From Apoda limacodes (lineage: Eukaryota; Arthropoda; Insecta; Lepidoptera; Limacodidae): 64,000 bases of DNA. Where the stretch lies: positions 5,833,001 to 5,897,000 of the forward strand of contig OX291547.1 in the NCBI GenBank assembly GCA_946406115.1, written 5' to 3'. A program made the translations under genes and the position numbers. How positions within the stretch are numbered: the first letter of the stretch is position 1; each line of letters begins with the position of its first letter. Below are positions 34,847 to 45,043 of this stretch, one piece after another. A model generated the notes under the pieces. That model had not been told where the DNA came from, made no database searches, and was given only the letters and a program-made list of their open reading frames with translations.

Positions 34847-36602
34847 AGATTTTTTTTTTTTTTATACCACTAAGGTGGCAAACAAGCTTACGGCCCGCCT
34901 GATGGTAAGCGGTCACCGTAGCCTATGGACGCTTGCATCACCAGGGGTATCACTTGCGCGTTGCCGACCCTTCAGAAATCTAATAACTTCTTTCTTGAAG
35001 AACTCCATACTGTAGTCGTTGCAGAAAACCTTGGCAGGGAGCTCATTCCACAACTTAAGCGTTCGCGGGAGGAAGTTTCTCTGAAACCGCACTGTACGCG
35101 ACCATTTAGGTTCTAAAGTGTGAGAATGAATTCCCTGCCGATGGCGAGCGGTGCGATGGTAGAAAGTAGCCGTGGGCATCATTTCGAACAATTCCTCAGA
35201 ACACAACCCATTGTACAAGCGGTAGAACACACACAGTGAGGCAAAGTCTCTCCTCAGACTTAAGGGCTCGATACCGCAAGTGAGTTTGGAATCGTCGACA
35301 ATTCTCACAGCCCGTCGTTGAACCGAGTCAAAAGAACCAAGCTGGTATCCAGGTGCACCTGCCCAGAGATGGCAGCAGTACTCCATATGGGGCCGAACCT
35401 GCGACTTGTAAAGTAACAACCTTTGCCCCGACGTGAAGTACTGCTTCGCTCTGTTGAGTACACCAAGTTTTTTGGACGCCAGCTTCACCTTATATTGTAA
35501 ATGATCTCGGAACTGAACATCGCTGGAGATGTCGACACCAAGGATCCCAATGCTCTTGGAGATGGAGAGGGGAGTGTTCTGGAATTGTGGGACCACAGTG
35601 AATGGAGTTTTCTTAGCGGTGAACGCGCACACTTGTGTCTTTGTAGGGTTGAATCGGACCAAGTTTACCCGTCCCCAGTCAGAGACCTGGGACAGTGTGG
35701 TCTCGATTTGAGACACAAGTTCTCCGCGGTTTTCCTCCACAACGGAACGAGGGATGTTTGCACGACCCGTGTAAAAAGCGTCTCCAGTACTGTCATCTGC
35801 ATAGCAATGTATGTTGTTGATGTCCAACATGTCATTGATATGCAGTAGAAACAGTGTAGGAGACAGCACAGAGCCTTGCGGGACACCAGCATTAATGTCC
35901 ATGCTATCAGAGCAACTACCGTCAACTACGGTTCGTATGCGTCTGCCGGACAAAAAGCTAGCCACCCATTTGCACAAACCCTCGGGCACTCCGTAAGATG
36001 GCAACTTCGATAGAAGACCGCGGTGCCAGACCCGATCGAACGCCTTCGCTATGTCCAGGCTACATGCCAATGCCTCCCCCTGACTCTCAATGGCTAGTGC
36101 CCATCGGTGTGTGAGATACACAAGAAGGTCACCAGTGGAGCGACCGTGGCGAAAGCCATATTGACGGTCACTGACCAGATCGTGTACTTCTAGGTATCTT
36201 AGGAGCTGTGTGTTGATCACACGCTCCATCACCTTAGAGAGGAGAGAGGTAATAGCGATAGGCCTGTAATTCGATGGATCTGATCTATCGCCCTTTTTGG
36301 GCACCGGGTGCACATTCGCAGTCTTCCATGAAGACGAAAATTGCCTAGTGTGGTAGGAAAGCGCGAAGAGGCGCGTGAGTACAGGACATAACTCAGGAGC
36401 ACACTGCTTAAGCACCACTGCTGGTATACCGTCTGGCCCACTCGACTTATGAACGTCTAGAGAGAGCAACGCCCGCCTGACCTCCCGCTGCGTTATGGAG
36501 ATTTCCGGCATGGTCTTACCGCACCACGGTATAGTAGGTGGTACAGCGCCTTCATCGTTCATATTCGAGTTCGAGGCAAAGAGACTGCCCAGTAGATCGG
36601 CT
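34847..36602 (-). mobile_element. LINE family A, 5'-truncated, youngest copy
   Basis: The 3' end is a 15-base poly(A) (T-run at 34848-34862) after TACCACTAAGGTGGCAAACA read on the plus strand. The 5' end breaks at about 36602, where coding-like sequence gives way to ATACATATA-rich DNA. ATATGTTTA occurs next to both ends (about 34839 and 36617), a possible target duplication. Other copies of the family are at 3408, 10553, 17968, 20395, 23046, 38485, 38928 and 62407. Confidence 0.9.
34913..36602 (-). CDS. LINE ORF2 reverse transcriptase, lacking its N-terminus
   Basis: About 560 codons are open to a stop at 34913, with no frameshift. The endonuclease domain is lost to 5' truncation; the frame opens in the linker before RT. 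Residues below are counted from position 36616. Visible RT motifs are SSGPDGIPAVVLK (about 58-70), NYRPIAITSLLSKVMERV (117-133), the first catalytic Asp in SLDIAKAFDRVW (186-197), GVPQGSVLSP (244-253) and the active site YADD (272-275). A thumb and C-terminal domain follow, ending in KGRQRASD and HRLR. This copies LINE RNA into the genome by target-primed reverse transcription. Motifs put it among non-LTR RTs of the Jockey/CR1 group; the exact clade is not settled. Without a 5' part it cannot be autonomous. The plus-strand frames overlapping it are antisense shadows. Confidence 0.92.
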
Positions 36603-36660
36603 ATACATATATACATATGTTTATATAGCAGATATACATATGTTTATTTGTTGCAGTAGA

Positions 36661-36751
36661 AATAATTATTTTCGTAGCAAAGATGCAGTCAAAATAATAA
36701 CCTTCGGGCAGGCTAATATTTTGACTGCATCATTGCTATGAAAATATTTAT
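36661..36751. repeat. Long hairpin, about 33-bp stem
   Basis: ATTATTTTCGTAGCAAAGATGCAGTC and on to 36698 pairs with 36716-36747 (reverse complement ATATTTTCATAGCAATGATGCAGTC). There are only a few mismatches and a loop of about 17 nt. It lies 60 bp beyond the LINE's 5' end. It could be a small MITE or a precursor-like hairpin. Confidence 0.75.
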
Positions 36752-37479
36752 TTATTTTAGCCTTTGTGGGATGTTCTCTTCGAAGACTCCTTCCTTCAGG
36801 GACTCTCAAAGAAAGATTTTACTTGGATGTGTATTGTATATTTATCATATATTTCTTAATTCTATGAAGATTGATGTATTTGTAAGATTGATGTACTAGG
36901 ACTTCATAAGTTCCTAGTATTTGTATGTTTTTTTAAAAGGGTTTTTTGTGTATATGTTACTCGATTTCTTGCCGATCGTGAGCTAATTTTGATTAAGGTG
37001 ATCCCGTACCTACTGATATATGTCCAACTACTAACAAAAACAAAAAAAAAAAACCAAACGACTTAATCGTAATTTGTATACCTTTGAATGTGGTATCTGG
37101 TTTGAATAGGAAACTGCACACTTACGTTGACAATTTAAAGAAGATATTTTTATCAAATGTGGCTAAAAAATTCATACTGCAATAATTTAATGTAATTAGG
37201 TACTTTAAAATACTTACTAGAAACTAGTAAACCACAAAAACAAAATAAGAAAAACTTGAGCATGTTTAAGAAGATAACAGTGGCGTTTTTTTCCACAAAC
37301 ATTATGCGCTAAATTTCAATAATCCAACTAAAGAGAATGTGTCAAGATTTGTATAGTGTTTCATATAGAATTTGTCTTTTGAACTTGGCTGGATTATGAC
37401 ACTAAACGCATTGAAGCAGTGAAAAAACGCGCCTTTTGGCAAAGTCAAGTCGAAGGCAAGTCGTCGAAAAATGTTTTAA
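36752..37479. other. No gene seen
   Basis: AT-rich; nothing supported. Confidence 0.4.
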
Positions 37480-37680
37480 GGCTTCTGATACGTACATATT
37501 AATTTTTGTTACAAAATTTATTTAGAAAATATCAGCCCGAGTAGTCATCGTCGTTCCTTGCCAATGTTATCAACAATAACTTAAAACAAAATAAATATAG
37601 GTAATAATGAATTTCTTTTGTTATCGCCTTTTGTTTTGTAACTGCACAGATCTTAGACTAAGACGCACAGATGTACTAGG
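37480..37680 (-). repeat. Interspersed repeat family D, inverted copy
   Basis: Reverse complement of 31150-31350, as listed there. A short direct repeat, AGGTACCT, follows at about 37678-37700. Confidence 0.7.
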
Positions 37681-38484
37681 TACCTATCTACCAGGTACCT
37701 GTTAAAGCCGAGAATTCAAAAGTGAGTACAAGAACCATAAGTTATTGCACGATAAGGTGGCGGCGTACCTACTGTTGCCCATATAATAGTAGAATTTTCA
37801 CTGAACAAGCTTCAAGCTATACCTACTTAAAATCACAATTTTTCGACTTACTCCCTTCTTACTCGGACCCCAAAAGTTCTTTTAGAAATTCGGTTAAATG
37901 GAAAAATTTATTTTGTAGTTAATACAATGTTCATACTTTCATACATTGATAAACGTCACTGTCCATTATTTAAATGGAAGTTTGTAATCCCAAAATATTA
38001 TTATATTTTATGTGATGCACTAACTATACAAATTAACGATTTTAGGATTTTTAGGATCCTCCCTTTTACTTGTGCTGCAAAACCTTGCTTTTTTCCAATG
38101 ACCATTTAACTTCTTGCCAAATCTAATTATTGTAGGTCAACAGAAAGAGAACCCATTAAATAGAAATTGGTTCAAAGGTCGAAGGATAAACTTTGGCATG
38201 TATCCGTGTTTGAATACGTAAAATTACCTAGGTATATATGTGTGTGTGCGTGTGTGTGTGTGTGTGTGTTACAGTAACTTCATTATTCATAACTAGATAT
38301 TAAACGTTTAACGACTAATTATTACTTTCTGATTATTAATTATTACGCCCTATTATTACTTCTGTACTCTTGTAAAAAAACCTACTTCAGAAAAAAAAAC
38401 AGTTTTTTATTATGTTTTTTTTTCATCTTAGAAAAAAAACCGTTTTTTTACAACTCTAGTCACGTACAGTACCTACAATGCAGT
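37681..38484. other. No gene seen; (GT)n microsatellite
   Basis: (GT)n at about 38238-38270. Plus-strand frames at 37722-38109 have no recognisable domain. Confidence 0.4.
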
Positions 38485-38660
38485 TTTAGTGGAACTTCCT
38501 CCCGCGAACGCATGGAAAGAGCTCCCAGCCAAGGTTTTTTTCTAAGGACTACAATATGGACACAAAGAAGCAGTTTTTAGATTTTTAAAGAGTCGGCAAC
38601 GCGAGAGAGATGCTCCAGTTGTTACAAGCGTCCAAAGTTTCAGGCGGTATAAAAAATAAT
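38485..38660 (+). mobile_element. Fragment of LINE family A
   Basis: GGAACTTCCTCCCGCGAACG, GAGCTCCCAGCCAAGGTTTT, AGTCGGCAACGCGAGAGAGA and ACAAGCGTCCAAAG follow the ORF2 C-terminal region in the coding direction. Small internal deletions, including loss of most of the 3' UTR, leave it dead. Confidence 0.85.
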
Positions 38661-38927
38661 AATTAAGAAACAAACAAACCGCAGGACTTATAAAACAGAA
38701 GAAATTTCTAAAAAGATTTCTAGCGAGTGTCATAAAACTTCATACTGGACAAAATTCTTTATTTTTTTGTATTTTAGTCGGTTTTCCATCGATGATTCCT
38801 ATTCAACTATTGCAATAAATGACTAATATAAATTATACATACGTTTAAAGAACGCAAAACACATTTTAGAAAATAGGTAAAAAAACATTAAAAGTAATAA
38901 TTTATATAAAATCATAAAACTACGACT

Positions 38928-38978
38928 ACGGTGTCCGCTTAGCATCAGGCGGACTGTAGCTTGTTTACCACTTTAGCC
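38928..38978 (+). mobile_element. Tiny 3' fragment of LINE family A
   Basis: CTACGGTGTCCGCTTAGCATC, AGGCGGACTGTAGCTTGTTT and ACCACTTTAG match the family tail. Confidence 0.7.
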
Positions 38979-39678
38979 AAATCAAACGAAATCTCAATTA
39001 CAATAATTTTCTCTGACCAAGGCAGTGCGCCTAAAACATACGGCGACCTCTATATTTTATAACAGAAACTATTAAATGTAACTGCTGTGCAGCAGCTATC
39101 AAAACACCCCAGAACAGAGTACAATTTAGTTTCGTTGATATCTTCTAGATGGCTCTTTATCAAATCCAATATTATTTTAGTTTTTAGGAATTCATACCCA
39201 AAAGTATGGGACGATGTTGATAATTGATCATTAATGTCGATTATCGTTGCTATTATTATATGTGATTAAATATATTTTTAATTGAAAAATAAAATAGCCT
39301 CTTCTTCCCCTATCTCTATTTTTCCCTGTTTCTCTTTTCTGCTCTCAATTAACTTATTCAGAAACCTTCCTAGCGGCCGTGGGCATAAAACATCACCAAA
39401 TATTCAACGCAAAGGGACAAATACAAAAAATAAGACAACCTGCATGTTTATATACCTATACGTAAAGATAATAAAGCGAAAATCCTATATTTAAATTTAT
39501 GAACTAACTATTTTTACGATTGATTTATCTGCAAAATCGATAACTAATACTTTATATTTAAGACAATCCGAGGAACATCTCTTGTCATGTGCACGCAAAA
39601 ATTAAATATTGGCGTTGTCGCGTATCCATTTAACCGTCTGAAAATACAAAACTTAATAGGCGTGAGTCCAATGCTAAT
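38979..39678. other. No gene seen
   Basis: AT-rich, no supported feature. Confidence 0.4.
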
Positions 39679-39830
39679 ATAAACTGCTGAGTTTCTTGCT
39701 GGTTCTTCTCGGTAGTAAATCATCCAAACCGGTGGTAATTTCTTTAATTAATAATTAAAGTGACGATTCAAAAGTGCTGTTGACAAGTCTATTTGAATAA
39801 AAAAAATTGATTTTGAGTTTGAGTTTATGA
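39679..39830 (+). mobile_element. 3' end of a LINE of the (AAAGTC)n-tail type
   Basis: GAGTTTCTTGCTGGTTCTTC, TCGGTAGTAAATCATCC, GACGATTCAAAAGTGCT, TATTTGAATAAA and a TTTGAGTTTGAGTTT tail parallel the 3' UTRs at 58150-58310 (plus) and 52600-52780 (minus). Confidence 0.7.
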
Positions 39831-39837
39831 CAGCTGT

Positions 39838-40135
39838 TGCAGAGCTCATACTATATTTTAAGAACAAGCCAACGCTGGCTGTCTGTCTGTCCATCCACTA
39901 AAGGACCTCTATCTTTTGGACCGAAATTGGTAGAATCCCGAATTTGTTACAGAATATGTGTTATAATGGCGGATTATCTAACAAACAATAAAAAATTTAA
40001 GTTAACAAGAAACACGTTTTGATTGTTTTTCCTCTATCGTAAAAACCGTAATACATTCAGTAACAAAAATCCGCCAAGTGCGAGTCGGACTCGCGCACGA
40101 AGGGTGCCAAACCATTATCTACAAAAACGGCAAAA
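39838..40135. mobile_element. GCGAGTCCGACTCGC-family repeat, rearranged copy
   Basis: 39865-39995 reads forward (CTGTCTGTCTGTCC, GACCGAAATTGG, TATGTGTTATAATGGCGG). 40073-40110 reads in reverse (CCAAGTGCGAGTCGGACTCG, CGCACGAAGGGTGCC). It is therefore a junction of two oppositely oriented pieces. Confidence 0.65.
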
Positions 40136-40194
40136 AAAATCACGTTGTCGTATAATTATTTGTAAATATTTGTTTTATTTTAATTTAATTATTT

Positions 40195-40445
40195 ATTTTA
40201 AATTGAATATATAACTAAATATTCTGTCGATATCGAGCAAAAACAAGCAAAAAAATCACGTTTGTTGTATGGGCTCCCATACAAACCCTTAAATATTTAT
40301 TTTATGCTGCTTTTAAGTATTTGTTGTTATAGCGGCAACAGAAATACAACTTCTATAAAAAATTTAACTTTCTAACTATCACGATTCATGAGATACAGCC
40401 TGGTGACAGTTGGTCCCGTTTTTACCCTTTGGGTACGGAACCCTA
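40195..40445 (-). mobile_element. GCGAGTCCGACTCGC-family repeat, reverse copy
   Basis: Reverse complement gives GGTTCCGTACCCAAAGGGTA, then CACCAGGCTGTATCTCATGA, TTCTGTTGCCGCTATAACA and GCTCGATATCGACAG, matching 62165-62400 block for block. Confidence 0.8.
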
Positions 40446-40486
40446 AAAACGGTCCTAGTGTAATCGCCGAGCCATTATCATCTTAA

Positions 40487-40620
40487 ATTACCGTATCACC
40501 GCCATCTAGCGATTATTGAGAGAAACAATTACACGTTACGATATTCAAAGTTAAGCAACGTCGGGCTTGTTCAGTCATTGAATGGGTGACCGAGTAGCGG
40601 CTCACTTTTTGTTTTAATTT
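40487..40620 (+). mobile_element. 5S rRNA-derived repeat, best preserved copy
   Basis: 40547-40592 reads AAAGTTAAGCAACGTCGGGC, then TTGTTCAGTCATTGAATGGG and TGACCG, a clear match to the 5S rRNA 3' half. The lead-in (GCCATCTAGCGATTATTGAG, AGAAACAATTAC) also precedes the 19101 copy. The follow-on (GCGGCTCACTTTTTGTTTT) also follows it. So the unit is larger than the 5S piece. No 5S 5' half. Confidence 0.8.
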
Positions 40621-41385
40621 GTGTTTGTAAATTAAGTAGATGATTGTTGAGAACCCACGGTTTGCGACTCCGGCTCGCATATTATATGTGGCGACAGGGA
40701 GATAAAAGAAAACGTCTTAACTTGCAAGACACTGGTTTATTACTGCACTAATACACAAGCATACAATATGTTATAATGTGTAATGTCATTACATCACACG
40801 CCCATTCACAAAAAAAAAAAAAAATAATTAAAAAAAGAAAATTTTTATTAACAATCCAAAATTTAGATAACGAAAGTTAAAAAAGAAAAATAACACATGA
40901 AATTCAAATTAAAATTGAAAAATCTTAATGAGTAAAAAAAATCATAAGGCATTTTTGAATAAAAATATGCTTACATCTAACACAAAAAAAATATATTGAA
41001 GAAAGTCAATACACATACGAGTACACAATTACAAAATATAAAACATACGAAAAATACCAATAATGCGTATTTCTACATTTAACACAAAATAGTAAATGAG
41101 AGAGAGAAAAAAAAGGATACAAGTAATAAGTTGTTACATAAACTTCTATTTAAAAAAAAAAACGAGTTGCACTCCGGGAGTGCCGGCAGAAGTGAAAACC
41201 TTTACACACGATTCGCGCTTAACACTCAAATATGTCACAAGACATGTCTTTGACATCGTCAAGAAATAATAATGTTTGTTTATTTACTTTTTTGACGTAG
41301 TATATTTGACATCGCAATCTGTCATAGAATTAAAATTCCATATCCAACTACCCTGTACTACTCATAATCGCGAATACTAAAAATT

Positions 41386-41665
41386 AAAAATTATAATAGG
41401 CGTGGCATTACGGTTTCCGTCTTACGAATTTCCACGATTAGGACACGTGACCTGACGCGAGTTTATCATTTTTTACCCATACCAAAAAAAGTGCACAACG
41501 CCGCTAAAGAAGTTTTCACTTCAATAAAAATTATAATAGGCGTGGCATTACGGTTTCCGTCTTACGAATTTCCACGATAAGGACACGTGACCTGACGCGA
41601 GTTTATCATTTTTTACCCATACCAAAAAAAGTGCACAACGCCGCTAAAGAAGTTTTCACTTCAAA
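41386..41665. repeat. 140-bp tandem duplication
   Basis: Two units (41386-41525, 41526-41665) differ by about one base (CACGATTAGG versus CACGATAAGG). Each carries ATAATAGGCGTGGCATTACG and GGACACGTGACCTGACGCGA. The neighbouring 41160-41240 (TTGCACTCCGGGAGTGCCGG) looks like part of the same lepidopteran repeat (recollection). Confidence 0.92.
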
Positions 41666-42260
41666 AACCAATTATTATGTGTACTGCACCCTTATTTTCT
41701 AAACACATAATATGATTATTACAAACAGTCATATTAGTTTTTTGTGGCCACAACTTTATATTCATCTTAATAATATTGTATAATAATAAGTAGATTGCTA
41801 TACAATCTATATAGTTATATATGTTCTTACGTTATAAAACAATGGTTCCAAAGCACTCGCTTCGTGCTATCCGTATTTCGCATAGGTATAAGCGGAAATA
41901 TATAACTGCAGTGGTATCAGCTAACACACCGTGAAGCTTATCGCTCAGGATTGTACCACTTGCTGGCATTTTATGTTTTATTCAAAATAGGTACCTACTC
42001 ATACTTATTATATCAGAAGTACTCTTACAATTACTGTTTATGTTACTAATTATCTAAGGTAAGGTATACGTTTAGAACTTATTAAAACAATACAGTAAAA
42101 TACAAACACATATAGAAATAACATAAACATATGCAATAATTAGGGTTCAGTAGTGGAATCAAGGAAACGTTTTGTTCGATTCTTATGTATTATTTCTTTT
42201 TAGTTTTCTTTTTAGTTCTATTTAGTACCTCGAGGACCGAGCAAATGCTCGGTTTTTTTA

Positions 42261-42380
42261 AACAGCGCCATCTATTGTCAAGCAGCTTAAGCGTTGCTTA
42301 ATAACGCCACCTGATGTCAAATAGCTTAAGTGTTGCTTAATAACGCCACCTATTGTCAAAAAGCTTAAGTGTTGCTTATT
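42261..42380. repeat. 39-42-bp tandem repeat, 3 copies
   Basis: (AACGCCACCT)(A/G)TTGTCAAA followed by AGCTTAAGTGTTGCTTAAT starts at 42261, 42303 and 42342. It sits inside a longer interspersed repeat (about 42140-42590) that ends TTGCTCGTTTAAAGGTAT. Confidence 0.85.
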
Positions 42381-42674
42381 ACTACTCGCCAATAGATGTC
42401 AGGAAGAGTCATACTTTTCAGTTTATCACTGCCTTATAAACACGGATAAAACGACGTTTTCTAAAAATGAAACCTAGCTATATCAATTTATCGACCCCGA
42501 AAACCCCTACATACTAAATTTCATGACAATCGATGGAGATGAGATTCAGATTATATATATACAAGAATTGCTCGTTTAAAGGTATTAAATAATTATTTCA
42601 ACATTAGTTGACAAATCTCTTGTGACAACATATGGCCCAACTATATCTAAAAACAGTTTTACAAAAGTACTATT

Positions 42675-42956
42675 TTATGTAGTAGTGATTTGTAGTGGCA
42701 TTTTTATTTGTTGTGTATACTTTTGTTTTTGACATTTTTCACACCTATTTACAAAAGATTCTACGTCTTTAGGCATATTTGACCAAAAATAATATTTCTT
42801 TATATTATTTAATATGCGATTGACACCAGCGTGACCACATGTTGGTAAAATATGAAAGTCATTTAAAATGACATGTTTGTCATATTTGTCATAAATTCTT
42901 TTGACAGCTTTTAAAATACATAAACGTGGACCTTGATAGTTTATTTCACCTTTCAT
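42675..42956 (-). pseudogene. Ty3/gypsy integrase N-terminal fragment
   Basis: The frame contains an H2C2 zinc finger of retroviral-type integrases: His in DFHILPTCGHAG, then YYFWSNMPKDVESFVNRCE and CEKCQKQK supplying the cysteines. This domain helps integrase bind the element's DNA ends. The catalytic core (D,D35E) does not follow; the frame stops at 42675. Upstream, RT and RNase H are absent, so this is an isolated remnant belonging with the gag-side pieces at 43150-44100. Confidence 0.85.
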
Positions 42957-43149
42957 AGAATTTACTAATAATTTTATGAAATTTTTATGCCGTTGTTATT
43001 TTTCATGTATGTAGCATACTTCCGTAATATTTAACTTACTACAAAATTAACCTAATTCTCTCAAAAATTCCCCTGGGGTAAACTTTGATTAAGAATTCGG
43101 TTTTATTAATATAGTGTTACTATCCTTTATGTACGCGAATGTACTATTT

Positions 43150-43572
43150 TCATTTGTTACCATGTTCATTCGGTTTAACTAAGCAGTTAGCAATAAATAC
43201 GCCGGGTTGTATTTCGTTCCCACAAACTAAATACGTAGAAGTAAAAAGATCTGTTTTTGTTATAAAGAAACACGCTTCGGCTCTTGCTGATATTGCAATG
43301 TTGGTTGAGTAACAATTGTTATTGTTACCGCTGGATGTATTACTTAAGATATCGAGACTATTTTGTAGTGGAACTACACACTCTATTCCATTGTAAACAA
43401 AGGTTATTTTCTTTAATTTTAAATTAAAACTTTTATTATAAATACCTGTAGCTTTTTCAAATTGCTTGTCAACATATAATTTTGACGTAGATCGCCTTTC
43501 GGGACCTAATTTCCTTAAATTTACTTGAATTTTATTCAGTTCGTCTAAGTATTCTGTTAATCATTCTTTCAT
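43150..43572 (-). pseudogene. Gag start fused to pre-RT segment by internal deletion
   Basis: From ATG at 43572 the frame (with a TGA at codon 4) reads YLDELNKIQVNLRKLGPERR. This matches the style of gag N-termini in some insect gypsy-like elements (recollection). From about 43430 it changes to a segment resembling the stretch between protease and RT (FFITKTDLF, NEIQPGVFIANCLVKPN), ending at a TGA at 43150. Most of gag and the protease Asp motif are missing, so a deletion fused the two parts. Confidence 0.5.
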
Positions 43573-43822
43573 TTGAAATCGATATCTATATCGATACAAT
43601 TTAGCTAGATTATATAGAAAAATTGAAAAGTGTATAAAAATTAGGTAACTCTTTAAATAAGCTTAGAATAAAAGTATTAATTATTATTATTGACAACAAA
43701 AGAATTTTATTACCAAGTTGTGGATTCGTCCGTGACACTTTGGTGACGCGTTGTATGCTCGCTGTACGTTGAATTGTTACGGGGCGGCGGCGGCGTGACG
43801 TATCGCAGCGCAGGCAAGAAGA

Positions 43823-44100
43823 TTACGCGGTTGACTCGCTGTATTCAGGTGCAATTTGTCGTCTGGAGAAACGCAATGCTGTTCTTCTTAAAAATTCTGC
43901 AGCTATCTGGCGATTTATAACATTTCGCTGGTTTTTTTTCACAATTCTATGTATGCCATACAATATAATTATTGTTATGCCGGTTGTCACAATAATGATT
44001 AGGACGTTATTAGTTGATAAGTAATTGTATGTTGTTTGTATGTTATCATTTCATTGGTTACGTCCGTTTTTTGTTCTGGTTTCGAGCTTCCTTTTCCCAT
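43823..44100 (-). pseudogene. Short leader ORF: myristoylation-type start and membrane segment
   Basis: ATG at 44100 gives MGKGSSKPEQ, an N-myristoylation-like start. After one frameshift near 44050 the other frame gives a hydrophobic run (VLIIIVTTGITIIILYGI) followed by many Lys/Arg, ending at TAA 43823. It would make a small membrane-anchored protein encoded ahead of gag. Function unknown. Confidence 0.45.
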
Positions 44101-44505
44101 TTTGAAATATTTCAATTATTCTTCATTTGTTGAATCTTCATAAATTATTCTTCTTTATCTTCTTAATAATATTTATATTCTTCTTAATATATGAAAATAT
44201 TTTTCTTCATTCTTCTCAATGATTTTCTTTTTTATGTTTTTTTTAATCTTCTTGATAATTAAATCTTCTTAGTGTCATATTATTTAAATTCTTCTTAAAA
44301 CATACTATAATTCTTAATTTTTTTCTTTGAATAAGGACACTATTTAGTTGGTAATTTAGAAGTCACTTTTTACACTTTTTATTTTATTTTAACACTTGTT
44401 CGTAGTAACAGCGCGTAGGTGTTGCGTCTTGGGTGGCCGGAAGCCGCCGGCTAGGCTAGGCGCGCTCTCAGCGGGATGGCTGGTTTACGAGTGGCATTGT
44501 CGCCA
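44101..44505 (-). other. LTR-element leader, AAGAAG-rich
   Basis: On the minus strand it begins TGGCGACAATGCCACTCG (primer-binding-site-like), continues with a GC-rich stretch, then carries many AAGAAG motifs at short intervals (44110-44290) before the ATG at 44100. Confidence 0.5.
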
Positions 44506-44534
44506 TATTATATGTGGGAACGGGAATTAAGATC

Positions 44535-44640
44535 TACTATTTCAACTTGATACCTTCAAGAGTTTCACAAAAAAAGGGTCGACAGACAGACGGACAACAA
44601 AGGGAACCTATAAGGGTTCCTTTTTTCGTAATCGGATTGC
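44535..44640 (-). repeat. GCGAGTCCGACTCGC-family repeat fragment
   Basis: Reverse complement has GTTCCCTTTGTTGTCCGTCT, GTCTGTCGACCC and CTTGAAGGTATCAAGTTGAA, the 5' part of this family. Confidence 0.5.
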
Positions 44641-44862
44641 TCTGTTTAAAGTTAAAAAAATATATGTAACCAATTTGAGAATGTCTGTCCTTCTTTCGTC
44701 ACTTAAAACTGGCTGACTGGATTTACGGATTTCATCAGGATTATTCAAAGTGTAGGAAAACTTCGTTGAAAACAATGGCAGTTCCCAAACAATTCCCAAC
44801 TACATAGTTTGTCAGTCTATGGCTTTTTTAAATAATACAAACATATAATTGTACATGTATGA

Positions 44863-44868
44863 TTTATT
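44863..44868 (-). terminator. Poly(A) signal AATAAA of the IF1 gene
   Basis: The minus strand reads AATAAA about 180 nt after the IF1 stop codon. It is the first canonical signal downstream, giving a 3' UTR of about 200 nt. Confidence 0.65.
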
Positions 44869-45043
44869 AATTAAACTTCAGAACTAGTAACTAAACAAAA
44901 TAAAAGCGAAAAAAAGTAACATGCTTAAATATCAACCATTTTTTATAGACCTGCACTGATTTTATGACTTTATATAAATATAGTCTGAACTTGCACAAAA
45001 ATGGTAAGGTCTTAACACTTTGGAAGGCTTGACTTGACTTCAT

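Larger units (their letters stand above)
40689..44505 (-). mobile_element. Gutted Ty3/gypsy-like LTR retrotransposon
   Basis: Minus-strand order is leader with TGGCGAC (44505), short membrane ORF, gag start, pre-RT segment and integrase zinc finger. Reverse transcriptase and RNase H are missing. The ends read TGGCGACA...TGTCGCCA, both abutting TATTATATG (40680-40688, 44506-44514). Read one way, that is a 9-bp target duplication. Read another, each TATTATATG is the remnant end of an LTR, and TGGCGAC at 44505 is a primer-binding site. The stretch at 40689-40790 has an AATAAA on the minus strand and could be R-U5 of the 3' LTR. Other repeats are nested at 41160-41665 and 42140-42590. Dead. Confidence 0.7.

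Noticed and set aside
35501..35996. Plus-strand frames up to 115 residues
   Set aside because: Antisense to the LINE reverse transcriptase at 34913-36602.
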